Source: Amblyomma americanum
Taxonomy: Eukaryota; Arthropoda; Arachnida; Ixodida; Ixodidae
DNA: 64,000 bases
Direction: 5' to 3'
NCBI RefSeq assembly: GCF_052857255.1
Contig: NW_027526485.1
Coordinates: 434,001 to 498,000 of the forward strand
The notes below the pieces were generated by a model that had not been told where the DNA came from, ran no database searches, and saw nothing but the letters and a program-made list of their open reading frames with translations. The translations under genes were made by a program, and so were the position numbers. Position 1 is the stretch's first letter. Every line of letters begins with the position of its first letter. Shown one piece after another: positions 35,346 to 46,003 of the stretch.

Positions 35346-36345
35346 CGTTGGAGTATTGTAGCCTGCGCAACTGACTTTTTAGCCGAACTAGGCAGGTGCG
35401 CTAAGCGCATTGATGTGGGCCGCCGCCACCGACGTCGAAGATTGCGCAGTGGTGCACACAAAAAAAAACAAGAAATTACTACGCCTGCCTTGACAACTTC
35501 AGCTCACCCACTCAGCTTCTTTCTTTTTGTATATGTGATGACTAAACAAAATCGACGTTTAGGCTGGCTTTATGTTGCCTTGAAGAATTTCATGCTGGAC
35601 TTCATGCTGGATTTTCAGAGAATTTTTCAGAGGATTTTCAGAGGACTTTCAGAAATAGTGCAATTAAGAAAAGCACACATGCAGCGTCACCTTTCGGTTC
35701 ACGCGGACTTTACTAGGTGGCGACACATGAAACTCAAAGTGGCATGGGCGTAACCTAGCAGTCCCAGGAGTGTGGCGCATTCGAGCCGTGCGCATTAGCA
35801 CTAGTGCCCACCCACTCCAAAGCATTTACGCACTCTAGCGGCTTGTAAGCGTCGTGAAGTGCTCATTTCACGTGAAGGACCAGGCGAGATCAGACTACCT
35901 AGGAGGAAATTCTGAGGACACCACGTGTAAGTACTGCAGCTCTTCCCAGCTCATCTGCTTCGCGTCCTTTGAGTTCCACTTACAGCCGAGCACCTTCGAA
36001 TTGCTCCGTATTCGTTTACCAAGAATTTTAATCCACAGTTACGACTTGCGTGCAACAGCTCCCGCTGACACAGGTTGCACAAAACAGTAGAAGTCTCCTG
36101 ACACATGCGGCCGTTTTGATTTTCTGACTCGCGTTTAGACTATTTTACCGTCAACCTGTTGCATGCAAGCAGATTCCTAGGAGTCCATGATATGAACCTG
36201 CGGCAGCAAGTGAAAGAAAAAAGTCAACGCTATTTCGCGTGGACACGCAATAATTAGAAAGTTGAATGTCTCCGTCTACCAACGTCATAACAACTAAAAG
36301 CTAACCCGCTATTGTGAAGCTCGTAACTCGCATTAGGACACATAA
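35346..36345 (+). repeat. Diverged, permuted copy of P1 repeat blocks B and A
   Basis: Block B homology at 35346-35600 is followed by short gattttcagag-type tandem words (35605-35650) and block A homology at 35655-36345. In P1, block A (9928-10620) precedes block B (11557-11860). The open frame 35238-35753 crosses both blocks and has no recognised domain. Confidence 0.6.
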
Positions 36346-36626
36346 ACAATATCCCATCTGCATTATTTTACCTTGGGAACGCCCGCGTCCGGCGGAGCGA
36401 GCGGACGCATCGCGCCTGGGCTCCGTGTTTTTCTTGCGTGAGCCGGAGGGTCGGCGTTCCTGGCTTGGTGTGCAGAGGTGTGTGCGTATGGGCTCCGGCC
36501 ATTTTTCTGATTTTCACTAACTTTTTACATTCCGCTGAATTTTATTGTGTCTCCCGAAGTTCAAGAAAGTGCCCGGCACCTTCCCAGCCCATTTTCGACT
36601 CCGGCACTCTGTTTCTGTGGCGCACA

Positions 36627-37560
36627 TGGACGCTTGTTTCCACCGAGCCCAAGGCAAGCCTCTCTAAGCCTACCGCCGCTGGCGATAGGCTCCGCTTCGC
36701 ATCCGGGCCCACTGCTTCTCCAAACGTGGACGTCGTCACCGTGAAGGGGAGGATCTAGCTCCTGAACAGTATATACCCACAAACTGGACCTACGTAGACC
36801 ACTGATATGAACGAGGCTTCGCCACTCCATCATCTTCAAAACGCACTCCCAAGACACCGCTGACGGCGTCACCTTCCGCGTCCGCACAGCATTCCGCGTC
36901 CCAACAGCCATCTCCCTCCTCAACACGTAAGCTGCCTCGCCACGCTGCGTCACTGCCACGTCTTCCTCTTGAAGACTTTTAAGTCATCATTCGTCCTCGC
37001 GCGGGGGTCAGTCTGCGTGCCTGGGACAGAACTGTCTTCGCAGAGCGATCATCTCAAGCCTTCATTTGACCTAATCCGACACTGCAGACGACAGCCATCG
37101 GGTGAATTTCGTTCACAACACCCTCACCTTTAGCACCCCGAACCGGGACCGCGCCATCACTTATGCGAAGCTCCAACCAATCAACCTGCGTTCGACAAGC
37201 TACACTGTTGCCGCCTCTTTTGCCCCACCAGGCGCATACGCCCGAGGTATCATTCACCATCAATACGTGGATCAGACACAGAAGGAAATCATAGACTACT
37301 GATACCCCAAAATCGAGAACACTGGATTCTCTCCGCCCGCCGTTTAGGCAAGACCGAATCTATTCTCATCACTTTCGCAGGGATCAAGTTCCCCCGCCAT
37401 ATCTCCTACGCCAGCAGTGCTGTGCACCGCTACATCTTCAACAACAAAGTGGAAGCCTGCCTTAACTGTCGAAAAACGGGACACCGAGACGACGCTTGCC
37501 CGTCTCCTATGCACTCCAAGTCTCCTCACTGCGGAGCTCGCGACCATGACGAGGCCCATA
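36627..37560 (+). pseudogene. I-clade LINE ORF1 (gag-like) remnant
   Basis: Candidate start MDACFHRAQGKP at 36627. After several stops and frame changes come GEDLAPEQYIPTNW (the linker of this family), LEDFKVIIRPRAGVSLRAWD at about 36960-37020, and a zinc-knuckle region VEACLNCRKTGHRDDACPSP at about 37450-37510. This matches the ORF1 layout of I-type LINEs: nucleic-acid chaperone with CCHC motifs. At least four stops interrupt it. Confidence 0.7.
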
Positions 37561-37879
37561 AATGCAACCCCCTTTTTTAGTTTGTTCTGTGCCTCACCAG
37601 ACTGCTTCCTCCAAGTGCAAACGCCGCTACAATGTGTCTGCTGTCGTACTGCAACGCCAGCTACACGATGCGAACTAAGACAGTGCCCCCATCTCCCGTC
37701 GTTCCCGATCCCGGACACGACGCTAAGGGGCGGGGAACACCTAATCCGGCGAGCACAGCTGGCAGCGGCATCAAGCGGAGCCCTGGATTAGGGGCAGACG
37801 ACCATTGCTAAGAAGACGGACGACACACCTGACTCCGCCAAATTGCTCACCTACTCTCTAGAGCTATATAATTATAATT

Positions 37880-38181
37880 GGTTTTTTGGGGAAAGGAAAT
37901 GGCGCAGTATCTGTCTCATATATCGTTGGACACCTGAACCGCGCCGTAAGGGAAGGGATAAGGGAGGGAGTGAAAGAAGAAATGAAGAAAGGGGTGCCGT
38001 AGTGGAGGGCTCCGGAATAATTTCGACCACCTGGGGATCTTTAACGTGCACTGACATCGCACAGCGCACGGGCGCCTTAGCGTTTTTCCTCCATAAAAAC
38101 GCAGCCGCCGCGGTCGGGTTCGAACCCGGGAACTCCGGATCAGTAGTCGAGCGCCCTAACCACTGAGCCACCGCGGCGGGT
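37880..38181 (-). repeat. Ruka-like SINE inside LINE ORF1
   Basis: Complete on the minus strand: head ccgccgcggtggctcag, box B gggttcgaaccc (38117-38128), body tgcacgttaaagatcccc, tail ending in aggaaatggcgc... reversed. LINE ORF1 sequence resumes after 38220. Best-preserved Ruka-like copy in the window. Confidence 0.88.
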
Positions 38182-38889
38182 AATCTCTCTCTAGAGCTCA
38201 ATAAACGTTTTCCTTCCTTCTTTCCTTCCTTCCATCCTTCCTTCGGCCAAAATGGATTCCGACCACTCCTCCTCCTCTTACCGGCGCTCCAGCCGGAATC
38301 CCTCCAGGTCCTTCCCACCCCTGGACTCCAGGTTGTCTCTCACCGAGAGTTCTTCACGAAAATTCAGGTGAGCCGGGCAGTCGCGGCTGCTCACTCTCAG
38401 CAGTCTCAGTCTCGCGATTCAGAACAGCATACCCTCCGCGACAAGATAACACCGTTAAAGCTGGCAACCATAGACGACAACAAGAGAACGCTTCTTTAAA
38501 GCGTCCACTGTTTGGATCCGATCCACCATCTCAAATAAATTCTACTCTACCCGTTCGACCTGTTTCCACCACCTCGCCTCAGGCGCCCACATCTACTCCC
38601 TCGCAACCCAAAGATACTACCTCGAGTCCTCCCTCTAAGCGGAAAGCTATCTGCCGCTCAGAAAGATACGTTAATTTTGATGACCTCGAGGAATGTGGGG
38701 CTCGTCTAGAACACAAATTAGGGGCTAAAATTGATCCTCAGCTCGTAGCGAAATGTGCTGAGTTCTCCCGATAAATCCAACAGCAAATGCACCAGTTCCA
38801 CCAACAAATGCAGCAGCAAATCGAAAATCGAATTAACACCCTCATGCAGCAACTCCAAACACGTGTCACAGGTCTTGAAGCTAGGGTAG

Positions 38890-39859
38890 ACGCACCGGCC
38901 GCCCTCCCCACTATGCGAGTTAAACCATACGATTCTAGTCTCGGTAACCTTTTCCTATTAATCTTGGTCACCGTACCTACGAGTATATACGCACCTTCCT
39001 CTCTCGTTGTAAAGCTGAAATTAGCTTTGGCTCTCTTCCCTCTTACCATATAGCCTTCGTTAGCAATGACACCCCCGAAGGATCCGTTCTCTCCCCCTTT
39101 CTTTTCAATGTCGCCTTGCTCATGCTACCTTCAACATTAGACGCTATCCCCCTGCTATCCCACACCTTATACGCAGAAGATATCACCCTCTGGGTTTCAA
39201 CAGGCAACGATGCTGAGGTTGAATCCCCACTTCAACAAGCGGTGGATGTCATTGAGCGCCACGTAGCCGGAGCCGAACTCTCTTGCTCACCACAGCAGTC
39301 CGAGCTGCTCTTTCGAGGTCAACCCGGCATCCACGGCCATCCTCCCATCTGCATTACTGCTAGTGGCCAGCCCATACGCGAAGTATCCGCCATTAGGTTA
39401 TTGGGGCTTCTCATCCAGAGCAATCAGAAAAACCCCGACATTCTGGCTAAACTCATAGCCTCTGTCTCGCAGACCATTCTTCTAATTCGTCGCATTGCTA
39501 ATAAACATAAAGGCATGCGAGAGATGGACTTACGATGTTTTGTTCAGGCGTTTGTTATCAGTCGCCTGGCATATACCGTCCCTTACCTCTACCTTAGCTG
39601 CCAGGAACGGAACCGCGTTGACTGCCTTATTAGACAGAAGTACTTTGATTTGGGCTAGTTGGTTCATATCTTGAAAGAAGTTAGGACGGCGCTAAAACGA
39701 CAAAGACAAAGAGGCACGAACACAACAGGACGGGCGCCATACAAGGCATACAAGGCTGCTCTCCATCTCCTCCACCGGACCCTCACGTATAAACTAGTGT
39801 CATTAGGGGTCTACAACACTGTTACAGAGCTCTCGAAAGCTCATCTCACCTCTCACTAG
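38890..39859 (+). pseudogene. LINE RT C-terminal half
   Basis: A frame change near 39050 precedes PFSPPFLFNVALLMLP (motif B, first residues altered). The catalytic site reads LYAEDITLWV, so one of the two catalytic Asp is Glu. AELSCSPQQSELLF and RLLGLLI follow. At 39655 the frame is interrupted by non-LINE sequence, and KAYKAALHLLH resumes the RT tail at 39745. Dead. Confidence 0.8.
39655..39745 (-). mobile_element. PLE-end scrap inserted in LINE RT
   Basis: Starts gggctagttggttcat, the complement of the PLE 3' tail, followed by gacggcgctaaaacgac and gaggcacgaacacaaca, words typical of PLE terminal regions here (compare 14480-14515). No coding content. TSD not identified. Confidence 0.5.
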
Positions 39860-39916
39860 GAGCGTCTCAACCACATCTCCACGGGACGTCACATACTCGA
39901 CAAGCTTGGAATAAGC

Positions 39917-40842
39917 TTGGAAACGACCTTCGCCGACAAGGCCCAGCTTTCGTCCCATATCCGCAGCAACCTTATCGTTACACCTCTACCGAGAAACATG
40001 CACCCAGGGTATCATGCCGTTCGCCGCAAGGACAGGGCGAAGTCTCTGCATAAAGAGTATTTAACAGATCAGACAGCGGTCTACGTCGACGCTGTCGAAT
40101 ACTCCGATCGCGATGTTTTTTTGCTCGCGCTTGTAAACTACTGTGGACGGCCTTTGGTTGCGTGCTCCATTCCGTTTAGATCATCTGAAGAATCCGAGGA
40201 GGCGGCCATAGCCATGGCGATGGTCTCCACTTCTGCAGGAATTATCTTCAGCGACTCTAAATATGCGATTCGCAATTTCACCAAAGGTCGGGTCTCCCCC
40301 ACCACCCTATCTCTCCTCTGCTCCACCAAGGACCAAATCCGCCCGATCCATTTGATCTGGGTAACTGAGCTCTCATCCCAGACAGGGAACAAGGTGGCCC
40401 GAAATCATGTCCGTGGATTCGTCGACCGCGATGTGGTGTCGCCCGTCCTGCGTGCGGCGAGAGATCGTATGGTTACATTTCATGACATGACCATGCACTA
40501 CCGCTTAGGTAGACTTCTATATGCCCCCGCACATATTTCTCTAATCAAGCCCCAAGAGGTTGCGTGGAGGCAACTCCAAACGAACTCCTTCCCCAACCCC
40601 CCGCGATATATGCCCGCATATACCCTGGACTCTACTCTCCCTCCTGTCAACTATGTAGCCAACATGCCACTCTATTCCACATACTCTGGGCTTGCCTTCA
40701 GGTCTCCCCTCCGCGAGGTTTTCAGCTCTCGAATCTAGACCAGCGGGAGGCCGCATTGCTCAGTTCCTACTCGGACACATATATCCGGGTTGTCACAAGA
40801 GCCCTAGAAGTCGCCGAACGCCATGGACTCATGGCCACTTAG
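39917..40842 (+). pseudogene. LINE RNase H domain and C-terminal zinc motif
   Basis: RNase H landmarks: YVDAVEY (Asp 1), EEAAIAMAM (Glu), IFSDSKYAIRNF (Asp 2), and GNKVARNHVRGF, where a final acidic residue is often present but is replaced here. A frame shift near 40600 leads to PSCQLCSQHATLFHILWAC (Cys-Cys-His-Cys) and a tail ending at 40842. Mirrored at 63086-63907 with only 2 amino-acid differences over the first 273 residues. Confidence 0.85.
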
Positions 40843-40984
40843 TGAGGCTATAACTCCAAACCAACTGCTACCTTGGTGGATGAAAATAAAGTTTATCCTC
40901 CTTTTCCTCCTCCTGTATCGTGCGCAACTCTGGCCGAGACTGCGCAGTTTCACGTAATTCCTGGAGAGCCATGCTGCGCATGTG

Positions 40985-41160
40985 CGAGGAGCCCTCCACT
41001 ACGGCGCCTCTTTCTTCCGGAGTCCTTCCTTTATCTCTTCCTTTTCTTTATTAAAGTTTACCTCCTCCTTCTCCTTCTCCTCCTCCCTTATGGCGCGCTT
41101 CAGGTGTCCGCCGACATGTGAGAGAGGTACTGCGCCATTTCCTTTCCTGAAAACCAATTT
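40985..41160 (+). repeat. SINE 3' fragment
   Basis: gaggagccctccactacggc to gcgccatttcctttcc is the Ruka-like 3' half without head, with an expanded tcctccttctcc pyrimidine tract. Mirrored at about 62667-62840. Confidence 0.7.
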
Positions 41161-41227
41161 AAGTTTTTTTATTTATTTAATATAAACCTTAATTTCATTG
41201 TTTTTATTTTATTTAATTTAATTTAAC

Positions 41228-41524
41228 GATGGATCAGTGGCCAGGGCGCTCGGCTACTCACCTGGAGTTCCCGGGTTCGAACCCGACCGCGGCGGCTGCG
41301 TTTTTATAGAAGCAAAACGCTAAGGCGCCGTGTCCTGTGCGAGATGTCAGTGCACGTTAATGATCCTCAGGTGGTCGAAATTATTCCGGAGCCCTCCACT
41401 ACGGCACCTATTTCTTCCTTTCTTCTTTCACTCTCTCCTTTATCGCTCCCCTTACGGCGTGGTTCAGGTGCCCAACGATATATCAGACAGATGCTGCGCC
41501 GTTTCCTTTCCACCACAACCAATT
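41228..41524 (+). repeat. Ruka-like SINE, left arm copy
   Basis: Head gatggatcagtggccagg (altered box A), box B gggttcgaaccc (41273-41284), body tgcacgttaatgatcctc, tail gctgcgccgtttcctttcc. A TAAATT-rich stretch precedes it. Mirrored at 62303-62599. Confidence 0.85.
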
Positions 41525-41809
41525 ATTGCGGCCACGGTCCGCGGTGTGGGTCTCCACGGCAGGCGTCGCATGGATCACACCTACCGTTCCGCTGAACGCA
41601 CGAAAGTGCACCGGCGTGGTGGTGGTGGTGGTAGTGGTTTTATTAAAAATAATAGCAAAAAGGAAGGAAAACATTTTTGCTAGCCCCGGCATCTGCCATC
41701 GATACTGAAGCACCTGAGCTGGGGCAGCGGAAATAAACGATAGCAGGCAGAATGGAGAAATGAAATGAAACAGGTGAGGGGAGAGGAAGAGAGGTTAGGG
41801 GGAGAAGTA
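41525..41809. other. Short gap with GGT microsatellite
   Basis: About eight GGT units near 41613-41638, otherwise unassigned; it lies just outside the gypsy target site. Confidence 0.6.
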
Positions 41810-41813
41810 ATAT

Positions 41814-42184
41814 TGCCGCGAATATTTGCAGTGTGTTCGTTTTTCAAATCTGCCGCCACATCACTTTATCGCTTTGTTTGCGACGCATGACGCGACTAGA
41901 TTTATCTCGATTGATCGCAGCCAGGCAGAGCTGATTCTACGTTGTTCCGGAATGTTCTAGTAACTTTGCGCTCTTTATCTCGAAAGTTCGCTATCAGCTT
42001 TAAATTGAGCACGGCCGACAGCAGCCGGCATTCAGTTCGACGACCGCCGAGCACGCTTGTCGCTTCGCCGCCGCCGAGTGATTCAGTCCATTTTGGGTGC
42101 AAGTCGGCCCAATAAACAGTTCTTTTAGAAGACCCTTTCGTCCGTCTTCATCGCTGCTTCGACTGCCGTCACCACTACGTGACA
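41814..42184 (+). repeat. 5' LTR of gypsy element, left arm
   Basis: Begins tgccgcgaat and ends cgtgaca (TG...CA). Contains cccaataaacagttctttt near 42109-42127, a likely poly(A) signal. Differs from its partner 3' LTR at about 9 positions but from its mirrored copy 61643-62013 at about 2. Confidence 0.95.
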
Positions 42185-42186
42185 TT

Positions 42187-42202
42187 TGGCGGAGGTGCTG
42201 GA
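42187..42202 (+). other. Candidate tRNA primer-binding site
   Basis: tggcggaggtgctgga starts two bases after the LTR with TGG, the complement of a tRNA CCA end. Position and start fit a Ty3 primer-binding site; the tRNA species is not assigned. Confidence 0.6.
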
Positions 42203-42375
42203 TAGCCTTCCATGTTCCGGACGCTCCCTTCTAGTCGTGAAGCCAGCCCTGAGCGCTTCGCACCCGAGGACGAGCCAGCCGACGTCTCCAGGGAGAGGAG
42301 CCTGAGTTCGGGAAACTGCCGGACCGCACAAGACAGCGAAAAGACGCGGCTACGAGCACCGCAACCTCGCCGAAA

Positions 42376-43541
42376 ATGTCGACACCGATCATACTGCAGC
42401 AGCCGCGGGTGCCGCCAACTTTCAATGGATCCCTAGGCGAAGACCCTGAAGAATGGTTGGATCAATTTGAGCGCGTGGCGTCATTCAACGGGTGGGATGA
42501 TGCGGCAAAAATTGGACACCTGTTCTTCTCATTGGATGGCTCCGCACGCACGTGGTACAAAAACTACGAGTCGTACCTTACGACATGGGTGTTATTCAAG
42601 AGAGAACTATTGAAGGTATTCACCAGTGTCGTGAGGAAAGAAAGAGCCGAACGACTCCTCGAGTCCAGGATCCAGCTTCCGAATGAGCCCGTCCGCGGTT
42701 ACGTCGAGGAGATGAAGCGCCTATTTCGCCGCGCCGACCCCGGGATGACCGAGGAAAAGAAAGTTCAGTTTTTAATGCGCGGCGTAAAAGAACAACTCTT
42801 TGCATGCCTCGTCCGCCACCCGCCAAAAACAGTCGAGGAATTCATGCAAGAAGCATGCACGATTGAGAAGACCCTCGACGTCCGAGCTCGGCAGTACAAT
42901 CGTCCTTCCTCTGCCGGTGCAATCCTTTCGGACACGCCGGCCACCACCAGCGACAGCTTGCGGGAAGTTATCCGCGAAATCGTCAGAGAGGAGCTACGCC
43001 GATTACTGCCATCCTCCCCACAGCGCACAAGCAGCGACTCTGATGGACGTGGTACGGGAAGAAGTGCAACAAGCACTTGGCACCCGACGGCCACAGAACC
43101 CCGGGTCATGACCTACGCCGCTGCAGTAAGAACTGCCCAGCCCCAACGACAACCCCCACGTCCTCCCCGAGATGAGCCACTTGTACCACAACGCCGCCTC
43201 CCAGCCCCCGCCTGCCCAGCCTATGACCGACGCCCCAGGAAATGCGACGCCTGGAGGACTTCCGACAACCGGCCGTTGTGATTCCATTGCGGTGAGGCCG
43301 GCCATATCTTCGTCACTGCCCGTACCGACGTATCGGTCTTCGAGGATTTGCCATTAACGCCCCACGACCACGCTTCGGGCAACGCCCGCAGGAAATCGAC
43401 GAGTACCTGCTTCGAGAAGAGTACACGCCAAACCGCTTTTCGTGCTCACCATTGCCGTCAACCTCGCGCTTTGCGTCGGCATGCCGCAGCTACGCAGCCG
43501 CGGTACGAGGAAGATCTCCCAGCCCCCGTAGGGGAAACTGA
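42376..43541 (+). pseudogene. gag: gypsy Gag (capsid and nucleocapsid)
   Basis: Starts MSTPIILQQPRVPPTFNG. The capsid has DPEEWLDQFERVASFNGW and a major-homology-like stretch around VRKERAERLLESR. A stop TGA (43279-43281) replaces the first Cys of the zinc knuckle, whose remainder reads FHCGEAGHI. Just after, a 1-bp deletion found only in this arm shifts the frame; the right arm keeps GHILRHCPYRR. The basic SPSPRR tail ends near 43541. Differences from the right copy: about 4 amino acids in 301. Confidence 0.9.
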
Positions 43542-43663
43542 AGGCAGCAACCTCTGTAGGTGAGGTTGCTAAAGAGCGAAACGCCGAAGATCCTCCACCG
43601 ACCACGCCCCATGAAGACGCTGCACCCGCGACGCCACATGAAGAACCGACACTCGCTGCACCG

Positions 43664-45493
43664 ATGCCGCACACAATGAGAACCCCGACCACGACGCAGG
43701 CTGCCTTGAAAACGACGCCGCCACCCAGAAGAGCTTCGACCATACGCCCCACCCGCGACTCGCATACGCGACGAAGCCGTGACCCGACGCCAAGAGCGAC
43801 GTGCAATGCAAGAGCCAGGACCTCTGACTTAAAAGTGACTATCGACGGCCGGAAAGTTACCGCTCTAGTCGACACAGGAGCCGATTACTCGGTGATGAAT
43901 GGAACATTCGCTGCGCAGCTGAGAAAAGTCACAACGGCTTGGGACGGCCCACAAATTCGCACCGCAGGGGGACACCTCATTACGCCATCAGGACGATGCA
44001 CAGCGCGAGTGACTGTCAAAGGACATACCTATCCTGCGACCTTTGTTGTGCTACCGCAATGCTCCCGCGAAGTGATCTTGGGTATGGATTTCCTTAATGA
44101 GCATCAGGCGATCATCGGCCTGCGATGCAAGCTGATCACGCTTTCGACGGACGAAGCCAACGCTTCGATGGAAACTCGGGAAAATCACGTTGCCCTGAGT
44201 GTCCTGGAGGAAGAAGTGAGCGTCCTACCCCGATCAAGCGTTATCCTGACCGTAGGCGCCGCGAAAGCCATTAACGCTGAAGCCATCATCGAGGGCAACA
44301 TGCAGTTGCTCCTAGACCGAGGAATCAGCATCGCAAGAGGCATCGCACATTTACGCAATGGCCAGGCCGAAGTACTGCTGACTAACTTCAGCGAAGAATA
44401 CCGGCACATTAACAGAGGAACGGCGATTGCTTTCTTCGACGAAATATCTGACGTACGAGACTCCTCCGCCCTCTCCGACCCCTTCGCAGAAGATTCGCCT
44501 GACCAAGAGAACTCGCCCGCTTTGGACATCAACCCAGCCCTGCACCGGAACAGACAAGACCAGATCCGCAATCTGCTTCAAAGCTACAGCGAGTGTTTTT
44601 CGACATCGCCGAAGGTGCGACAGACGCCAATTGCCAAGCATCGCATCATAACGGATCAACACGCTCGACCTCTCCGTCAAAGCCCCTACCGTGTGTCCCC
44701 GCGAGAACGACAAGCCATCCGGGACCAAGTCGAAGAAATGCTTCGCGACGACGTCATCCAGCCTTCAAACAGCCCATGGGCGGCACCGGTTGTTCTAGTG
44801 AGAAAGAAAGACGGCTGACTTCGATTCTGCGTGGATTACCGCCGCTTGAACAACATAACAAAGAAGGACGTCTACCCCCTCCCCCGCATCGACGACACAC
44901 TGGACCGCCTCTGCAATGCCAAATATTTCTCATCGATGGACCTCAATAGCGGCTACTGGCAAATTGAGGTCGACGAAAGAGATCGCGAAAAGACAGCATT
45001 CATCACTCCGGATGGGCTGTTTGAATTCAAGGTGTTGCCATTTGGTCTCTGTTCCGCACCAGCGACGTTTCAGCGAGTAATGGATGCAGTGCTGGCAGGC
45101 CTGAAGTGGCAAATTTGTCTGGTATATTTAGATGACGTTGTTGTCTTCGCCTCAAACTTTGAAGAGCACCTCAAAAGACTTCGAACAGTACTAGACGCAA
45201 TCAAGTCGTCTGGCCTAACGTTGAAAGCAGAAAAATTCCACTTTGCTTAAGAAGAGCTGCGGTTTATAGGCCACATCGTTAGCAAGGAAGGAGTACGCCC
45301 AGGCCAGCAGAAAACAGATGCTATTGAACAGTTTCCACCGCCGGCCGATAAGAAAGCAGTGCGCAGATTTCTCGGACTGTGCGCATACTAACGACGATTT
45401 GTGAAAAACTTTTCGCGCATCGCCGTGCCCCTGACCCAACTGACGAAGGCAGACGCGCCGCAAGCAGAAGCCTTCAAGGAACTTCAGCGTTGA
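43664..45493 (+). pseudogene. pol: gypsy protease and reverse transcriptase
   Basis: The pol frame is -1 relative to gag in the intact right-arm alignment. Protease: VTALVDTGADYSVMN (active site Asp-Thr-Gly) and REVILGMDFL. RT: SPWAAPVVLVRKKDG then stop TGA 44816-44818, FCVDYRRLNNITKKDVYPLP, FSSMDLNSGYWQIEV, LPFGLCSAPATFQRVM and the catalytic VYLDDVVVF (both Asp present). Further stops at 45248-45250, 45389-45391 and 45491-45493, all shared with the right arm. An 18-bp loss near 45451 is specific to this arm. Confidence 0.92.
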
Positions 45494-46003
45494 TTACAGT
45501 CCCCACCGATCCTTGCGCATTTTGATGAAAACGCCGATACTGAAGTTCATACCGACGCAAGCAGCGTGGGACTAGGCGCCGTCCTCGTTCAAAAAAGTGA
45601 CAGGCTGGAAAAAGTCATCGCATACGCTAGCCGTTCCCTTTCCAAGGCCGAGGCTAACTATTCGACAACTGAGAAGGAGTGCCTTGCCATCATCTGGGCT
45701 ACGTCAAAATTCCGCCCCTATCTCTACGGACGGCAGTTCAAGGAGGTCAGCGACCACCACGCGCTCTGCTGGCTTGCCAATTTGAAGGACCCCTCTGGCC
45801 GACTCGCTCGATGGAGTCTGCGTCTCCACGAGTTTGACGTCACCGTCGTTTGCAAGTCCGGACGCAAGCACTCTGATGCCGATTGCCTCTCACGAGCCCC
45901 TGTAGATGCACCGCCGCCGGACGACGATGAGGACGCCTTCCTGGGACCCATCAGCCCCAGCTCTTTTGCTCAGCAGCAACGCTCGGACCCCGACCTAAGA
46001 GGC
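45494..46003 (+). pseudogene. pol: gypsy RNase H
   Basis: Landmarks: [15 protein letters not shown] (first Asp), [14 protein letters not shown] (Glu), [11 protein letters not shown] (second Asp) and [11 protein letters not shown]. An extra base near 46000 (ctaagaggctctc) shifts the frame before the integrase; the same insertion is in the right arm. Catalytic residues are retained although the polyprotein is broken. Confidence 0.9.

Larger units (their letters stand above)
36363..40880 (+). mobile_element. RNase H-bearing I-clade LINE, internally deleted and broken
   Basis: Order on the plus strand: 5' UTR-like GC-rich start, ORF1 (gag-like, zinc knuckles), a SINE insertion at 37880-38181, ORF1 tail, then directly the second half of RT, RNase H and a C-terminal zinc motif. 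The endonuclease and the N-terminal RT are missing, so a large internal deletion lies near 38880-38950. A PLE scrap interrupts the RT at 39655-39745. The 3' end is near 40880 (gatgaaaataaagttt). Confidence 0.8.

Noticed and set aside
36363..36760. Host gene promoter or exon (GC-rich, open frames)
   Set aside because: It is continuous with the LINE ORF1 start and its linker region, so it is best read as the LINE 5' UTR.
43354..43875. Long antisense frames across the gypsy and LINE coding regions
   Set aside because: They are GC-rich shadows of the gag/pol and ORF2 frames on the other strand.
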